A DNA stretch of 57,986 bases, taken from contig JAKFVC010000116.1 in NCBI GenBank assembly GCA_021732415.1, positions 1 through 57,986 of the forward strand. The letters are read 5' to 3'. The position numbers and the translations under genes were made by a program. This DNA is from Planctomycetaceae bacterium (GTDB taxonomy: Bacteria; Planctomycetota; Planctomycetia; Planctomycetales; Planctomycetaceae). Below are positions 54,421-57,986 of the stretch, piece after piece. Below the pieces are notes generated by a model that was given only the letters and a program-made list of their open reading frames with translations, made no database searches and had not been told where the DNA came from. Position 1 is the first letter of the stretch, and each line of letters opens with the position of its first letter.

Positions 54421-54915
54421 TTTTTGAACCAGTTTTGTGCCAAAATGCCGCTCGAGAACCTGTCTGCGAAACGTAAAAATCCGCTCCAGATCCCGACGCA
54501 CCAGGAGGGCATGGACCAACCGACCGCCGGGGCATTGGTATTCGACCCGGTCTCGGACAAGCGTTCCACCCTCCTGTTCCTGAAATGTATGCTCATGAAC
54601 CCAGAAGTGGTAGGGGCCTTTCAGTTGCCGATCCACAAATCGAAAAGGTGGCTCCCACGCCGAGATCTCAGTCCGCCAACAAATCGGCACATAGTGCAGC
54701 CGCAATTTGTAATCGATGAGCTGTCCGGGATGCATCTCGATCGGCCGCGGCGTCAGGACTTCAAAATGGAGCCACGGCGGCGTAATGGCCTCCAGATTGC
54801 CGGCATCCCCGAAAAAGGGAAACACCGTTTCACGTGGAACCGGAAACCATTGATCGGTCGCCAGCAAATAGGCACCAGGACGCGTAGGATGTCGAGTGAT
54901 CTGAATTTCGGACAT
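54415..54915 (-). CDS. SRPBCC (START-like) ligand-binding protein
   Basis: 166 residues. WFPVPRETVFPFFGDAGNLE, AITPPWLHFEVLTPRPIEMH, GQLIDYKLRLHYVPICWRTE, WEPPFRFVDRQLKGPYHFWVHEHTF and VRDRVEYQCPGG are the order of the polyketide-cyclase/SRPBCC ligand-binding group found next to sugar-epimerase genes in many bacteria. It has a deep pocket fold for a hydrophobic ligand, unknown here. ATG 54915 (MSEIQITRHP) has GGAG 6 bases upstream. The last codons and stop lie in an inserted repeat, so the original C-terminus may have been changed. Confidence 0.85.
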   Translation of the reverse strand: MSEIQITRHPTRPGAYLLATDQWFPVPRETVFPFFGDAGNLEAITPPWLHFEVLTPRPIEMHPGQLIDYKLRLHYVPICWRTEISAWEPPFRFVDRQLKGPYHFWVHEHTFQEQEGGTLVRDRVEYQCPGGRLVHALLVRRDLERIFTFRRQVLERHFGTKLVQKS

Positions 54916-55086
54916 GAAAACTCCAGGGTCTGTGGGCTTTCTGATCCATCCGACAACGTCTCGTTCCATTAACCGCGCATTGTCTGCCTGGGGGAACAAT
55001 CAGGATACAGCCGCTATTGGTGAGAAATAACCTTTGAGATTCTGGGTGCCTGTGTCACAGTGAAACGCACGATTGCGATCTGTTGT

Positions 55087-55117
55087 CGCCCCCGTTGGGG
55101 CAAGCCCAACGGGGGCG
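55087..55117. repeat. Hairpin CGCCCCCGTTGGG / CCCAACGGGGGCG
   Basis: A perfect 13-base-arm hairpin with loop GCAAG. It is of the same family as the arms at 46097 and 46317. Confidence 0.8.
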
Positions 55118-55204
55118 GTTTCCCAATGCGTCCAACCGAATAGCTGGCAAGATGCCTGGGTTGCGAGGCACGCCCATGCTGTGTTATCACGGGGTTTCTC
55201 AATA

Positions 55205-55275
55205 CGTAGCCTGACTCTCCAGAGTCGGGCGAATTTGCGATGAAGAATCGCCCGACTCTGGAGAGTCAGGCTACG
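55205..55275. repeat. Perfect 28-base-arm inverted repeat next to the UDG start codon
   Basis: CGTAGCCTGACTCTCC, then AGAGTCGGGCGA, is followed after 15 bases by its exact complement. The right end is 8 bases from ATG 55284, so it fills the place of the ribosome-binding site and could mask it in the mRNA. Confidence 0.92.
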
Positions 55276-55283
55276 AGAACACC

Positions 55284-56168
55284 ATGTCCGAAACAGTCGA
55301 AACCGACTTACGCCGAGTCATCCTGCAAACGCTCGAGAGCTGGCACGCCGCGGGCATTTCCCATTTAACGTCAATCCCCGTCCTGGAAGCTCCGGCCCCG
55401 ACACCCGCCGAGGCAGCACCCACCTCCGCGACCGCAGCCGACACCGAACCGACTCGACCACAAGAATCATCCACCGAAACGACATCCGACATGGCCAAGA
55501 AACCGGTGGCAGCGAAACCCCAAACGGGTCTCGATCAGCCCGCCGAAGTCGCCGAACAGGCTCAAGCAGAACTCCGATCTGGAAAATCCTTACCGCAGGC
55601 CCAACGCATCACCGAGCTCCAGGTATTGCAGCAAAAGGTCGCCCAATGCACGCGCTGCACCGAGCTCGCCGAAACGCGAACGCAAACCGTCTTCGGCGTC
55701 GGCAATCCTGAAGCGCGACTGGTCTTTATCGGCGAAGCCCCCGGAGCGGACGAAGACGCCCAGGGAGAACCCTTCGTCGGCAAGGCAGGGCAGTTGCTCA
55801 ACAAAATCATCGAAGCCATGAAGCTCAAGCGGGAAGACATCTACATCTGCAACATCCTGCGTTGCCGCCCCCCGGGAAACCGACTTCCATCCCCCGAAGA
55901 AGCCGGCCACTGCCGCGAATACCTCGACGGACAACTCGGAATCATCCAACCCGAATACATTGTCTGCTGGGGCTCGTGTGCCGCCCAGAATCTGTTAAAC
56001 GAAACAACCTCCATCGGCAAACTGCGCGGCCGCTTTTTCCAATACGGCGGAGCCCAGGTCCTATGCACCTACCATCCGTCCTATCTATTGCGAAATCCCG
56101 CCGCCAAAAAGGACGTCTGGGAAGACATGAAGATCCTCATGAAGGAAATGGGCCTCCCGATTGATTGA
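55284..56168 (+). CDS. Family 4 uracil-DNA glycosylase
   Basis: 294 residues. The N-terminal 100 residues are low-complexity (Ala/Pro/Thr-rich), longer than in most members. The catalytic domain shows [20 protein letters not shown] (two of the four [4Fe-4S] Cys), [20 protein letters not shown] (motif 1), [13 protein letters not shown] (third Cys), a further Cys in [12 protein letters not shown], and [12 protein letters not shown] (motif 2, His). This is the iron-sulfur family-4 UDG, which removes uracil from DNA in base excision repair. No Shine-Dalgarno is visible because a repeat takes that place. Confidence 0.93.
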   Translation: MSETVETDLRRVILQTLESWHAAGISHLTSIPVLEAPAPTPAEAAPTSATAADTEPTRPQESSTETTSDMAKKPVAAKPQTGLDQPAEVAEQAQAELRSGKSLPQAQRITELQVLQQKVAQCTRCTELAETRTQTVFGVGNPEARLVFIGEAPGADEDAQGEPFVGKAGQLLNKIIEAMKLKREDIYICNILRCRPPGNRLPSPEEAGHCREYLDGQLGIIQPEYIVCWGSCAAQNLLNETTSIGKLRGRFFQYGGAQVLCTYHPSYLLRNPAAKKDVWEDMKILMKEMGLPID

Positions 56169-56176
56169 TTGAAAAA

Positions 56177-56234
56177 CCCCCGTGGCAGACGCTGCCAGCG
56201 TCTGCGAACCAACGCAAGCCGCGCCAGCCACGAG
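56177..56234. repeat. Palindromic repeat after the UDG stop, one half degenerate
   Basis: The left half is a full CCCCCGTGGCAGACGCTGCC, then AGCGTCTGC, hairpin. The right half (AACGCAAGCCGCGCCAGCCACGAGG) has decayed. Confidence 0.75.
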
Positions 56235-56312
56235 GATCCCAACAACAACGCGACTTCTTTGATCCCTTCGAATTCTTTGATTTCTTTGGTGTCCTCCACA
56301 AAAGGGTACTTA

Positions 56313-56515
56313 GGCGAGCCGGGCGGCGTGAGCCCCCGGATTCTTCGTCCTTCGTGTCCTTCGTGACCTTCTGTAAAAAAAATAATTGGAACAGAAGGTC
56401 ACAAAGGACACGAAGACAGGCAGAGAGATGACTTCTGTCGAAGTCAGAGCCTCTGTGTTTCGCGGGAAATGCTGGATAGCGTACGAATCCCGGGGCTTAC
56501 GCCGCCGGGCTCGCC
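56313..56515. repeat. Nested palindrome with three levels
   Basis: The outer arms are 56313-56343 (GGCGAGCCGGGCGGCGTGAG...) and 56485-56515 (its complement). The inner arms are 56350-56374 (CTTCGTGTCCTTCGTGACC...) and 56391-56415. Related words flank it on both sides (GCGACTTCTTTGA at 56249 and 56554). Confidence 0.85.
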
Positions 56516-56550
56516 TGCCCAGTTGTTTTTGCGTTTCTGCTGGCAATCAA

Positions 56551-57986
56551 CTACGCGACTTCTTTGAACTCTTTGACCCCTTCAACTTCTTTGACTTCTT
56601 CGATCTCTTCGCCCCGTCCTAAATCTACTCTCAGCTCACTCCCATCAACTCTCTCGCCGCAGGCGTCCCAAATCCACTGGCCCTGCGCTTCCCGCGCTTT
56701 GTAGCACCGAATCCCCAGCTCCTGTTTCGCACGTTTCACCTGCCCGATCGACCACCCCGCCGCTCCCGCCGCCGCCTGCACTTCCTTGGCCGGGCAGGGT
56801 CCCTCCACAAGGTACTCCCGGAGCCACCTGGCCGTCTCTTGCAGTTGCCGGCACCGTGCGTGCTTCGCCGAGGCCCCGCGTACGCGATCCGCAGCCGGGA
56901 CGTCAGATCGCTGCTGCCAGGCCACTCCCGTATCATTCACCCGAAACGCCAGCCCAGCGGGCAAGGGCCCCAAGTTGTGCCTCACCGGAACCCAGCAGCG
57001 CGAGGTCGCATCCAGCACCTCGCAGTCGACCCGCCACACATTCTTCACCGGCAGATCGCACCGGGTCGCCGCGGAAATCACGACGACCGCCACATCACAG
57101 TCTTCTGCCAGTTTCGTCAACTCCGTAATCAATTCCCGCAGCTTCGCCCGGTTCGACCCCATTTTCCCGCAATACGCTTCGAACGGATCGATGATCACCA
57201 GCCGGACGTTCGCCAAGTCTTCAATCCGATCTCGCAGTAAAGGAAGATCGCGTCCCAGATCAAAACCGCGCAACGCCGTCGGCAACGGAACTGAGACTCC
57301 CGGAGGAATTGGCGGCAACTGCGGCCGCATGCCCGCAATGACAGAAATGTTCTGCCGCTGAGCCCCACTGCTTGTCAACCGCGGGCAGATCGAATCCCGC
57401 ACACGATCTTCGCCATTGACGATCACCACGCGCCCCGCCTCCGGAGCACCAGACTCATCCGGCCAGTTGATCCCAGCTGACACACGTGACGCCAGATCGA
57501 GCGCCAAGCTCGTCTTACCGATCCCCGCCTCACCATAAATCACCGTGACACGTCCGAGCGGAATCTTCCCCGGCCACAACCAGCGCACTGGCTCAGGAGA
57601 AACGTCCGCCAGCGAAAACTCCAGCAATTCGACAGGCTCAGCATCCATCTTCACTGCCGGCCGTGCCGTACCGGCTGCCTCCGCCGCCTCTTCCGCCTCC
57701 CACAGCGCATCCCAGGCCGACTGAATAATCCCCGCGAGACTCATCGGCGACAGCGGTGACCAGGAACGGCTCTTCGCAAACTGTCCCAGCGTCGCCTGCA
57801 CTTCGGGAACCGACACCCCCTGGTCGAGTAACATCTGAGCACACATCACCAACTCCGCCCGCTGCTCCAGCCGCAGACCACAGAGCTCGATCTCGCCCAG
57901 CTCATCCCCGCAGACATCCTCCACAACCCGCGCCCCCTGCGACGCGATCACGGCTGACTTCCCACCCACCAGCGCCCCCTGTCTAC
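56551..57986 (-). CDS. RecA-fold (AAA_25-type) ATPase, 5' end outside the window
   Basis: At least 472 residues. The frame stays open to the right edge, so the start may lie outside. Walker A is VIYGEAGIGKTSLALDLASR and Walker B is RLVIIDPFEAYCG, as in the RepA/RadA-like ATPases of replication or primase-type modules. Between them is RVVIVNGEDRVRDSICPRL. The C-terminal part (ETARWLREYLVEGPCPAKEV, then WSIGQVKRAKQELGIRCYKA) looks like a winged-helix segment. The last 20 residues (EEIEEVKEVEGVKEFKEVA) are a simple acidic repeat coded by the same words as the repeat at 56249. It could be part of a mobile or phage-like replication unit, but no other such gene is seen. Confidence 0.75.
   Translation of the reverse strand, partial: RQGALVGGKSAVIASQGARVVEDVCGDELGEIELCGLRLEQRAELVMCAQMLLDQGVSVPEVQATLGQFAKSRSWSPLSPMSLAGIIQSAWDALWEAEEAAEAAGTARPAVKMDAEPVELLEFSLADVSPEPVRWLWPGKIPLGRVTVIYGEAGIGKTSLALDLASRVSAGINWPDESGAPEAGRVVIVNGEDRVRDSICPRLTSSGAQRQNISVIAGMRPQLPPIPPGVSVPLPTALRGFDLGRDLPLLRDRIEDLANVRLVIIDPFEAYCGKMGSNRAKLRELITELTKLAEDCDVAVVVISAATRCDLPVKNVWRVDCEVLDATSRCWVPVRHNLGPLPAGLAFRVNDTGVAWQQRSDVPAADRVRGASAKHARCRQLQETARWLREYLVEGPCPAKEVQAAAGAAGWSIGQVKRAKQELGIRCYKAREAQGQWIWDACGERVDGSELRVDLGRGEEIEEVKEVEGVKEFKEVA

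Overview
The window reads as chromosomal DNA of a planctomycete (class Planctomycetia). The evidence is the gene set: a PSCyt1/DUF1549/DUF1553 protein followed by a DUF1501 protein, two DUF1559 pseudopilin-like proteins with near-identical N-termini, a large von Willebrand protein with two VWA domains, a PilM-like locus with Gly/Pro/Met-rich tails, a bacterial microcompartment shell protein, and a GC-rich sequence with genes loosely scattered on both strands. No rRNA, tRNA, CRISPR array or prophage was recognised.

Layout. 1-190 is the C-terminal end of an IS4-type transposase. 465-7320 (minus) is a PilM/PilN/PilO-like pilus or secretion assembly operon. 8388-11330 is a GH38-like protein that seems to have lost its catalytic residues. 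11475-17842 (minus) holds a small BFD ferredoxin coupled to a membrane glycosyltransferase, a VWA protein and an MBOAT acyltransferase. 18027-22427 is the PSCyt1/DUF1553 plus DUF1501 pair. 22431-23256 is a self-contained Y1-transposase (RAYT-like) cassette. 23259-26110 (minus) is a radical SAM enzyme plus a ceramide-glucosyltransferase-like enzyme. 26549-33795 has a histidine kinase, a leucine-rich-repeat membrane protein, a lone tandem-domain BMC shell protein, a GT-C type membrane protein and a methyltransferase. 34214-40765 has csrA, a GNAT enzyme, a DUF1559 protein, a second histidine kinase and an aminotransferase. 41101-49771 has a cysteine-less redoxin lipoprotein, a PepSY-like secreted protein, a TrmB-like methyltransferase, a Gfo/Idh/MocA oxidoreductase, an SDR, a small secreted protein, a second DUF1559 protein and a small lipoprotein. 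49844-57986 has a double AhpD-like protein, an orphan RHH antitoxin, a UDP-sugar dehydrogenase, a GNAT, an SRPBCC protein, a family-4 uracil-DNA glycosylase and a RecA-fold ATPase cut by the window end.

The most striking feature is the density and organisation of palindromic repeats. One family (a TATCGTG foot followed by a GGACGGG...CCCGTCC hairpin) occurs about a dozen times. It mostly forms outward-footed inverted pairs, and one pair exactly brackets the Y1 transposase gene between the stop codons of two convergent genes. This looks like a planctomycete REP/RAYT system, with one autonomous cassette and several gene-less pairs. At least six further palindrome families sit in the gaps. Several abut stop codons, and three copies lie in frame inside coding sequences. 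All family assignments were made by reading motifs; none was confirmed by database search.
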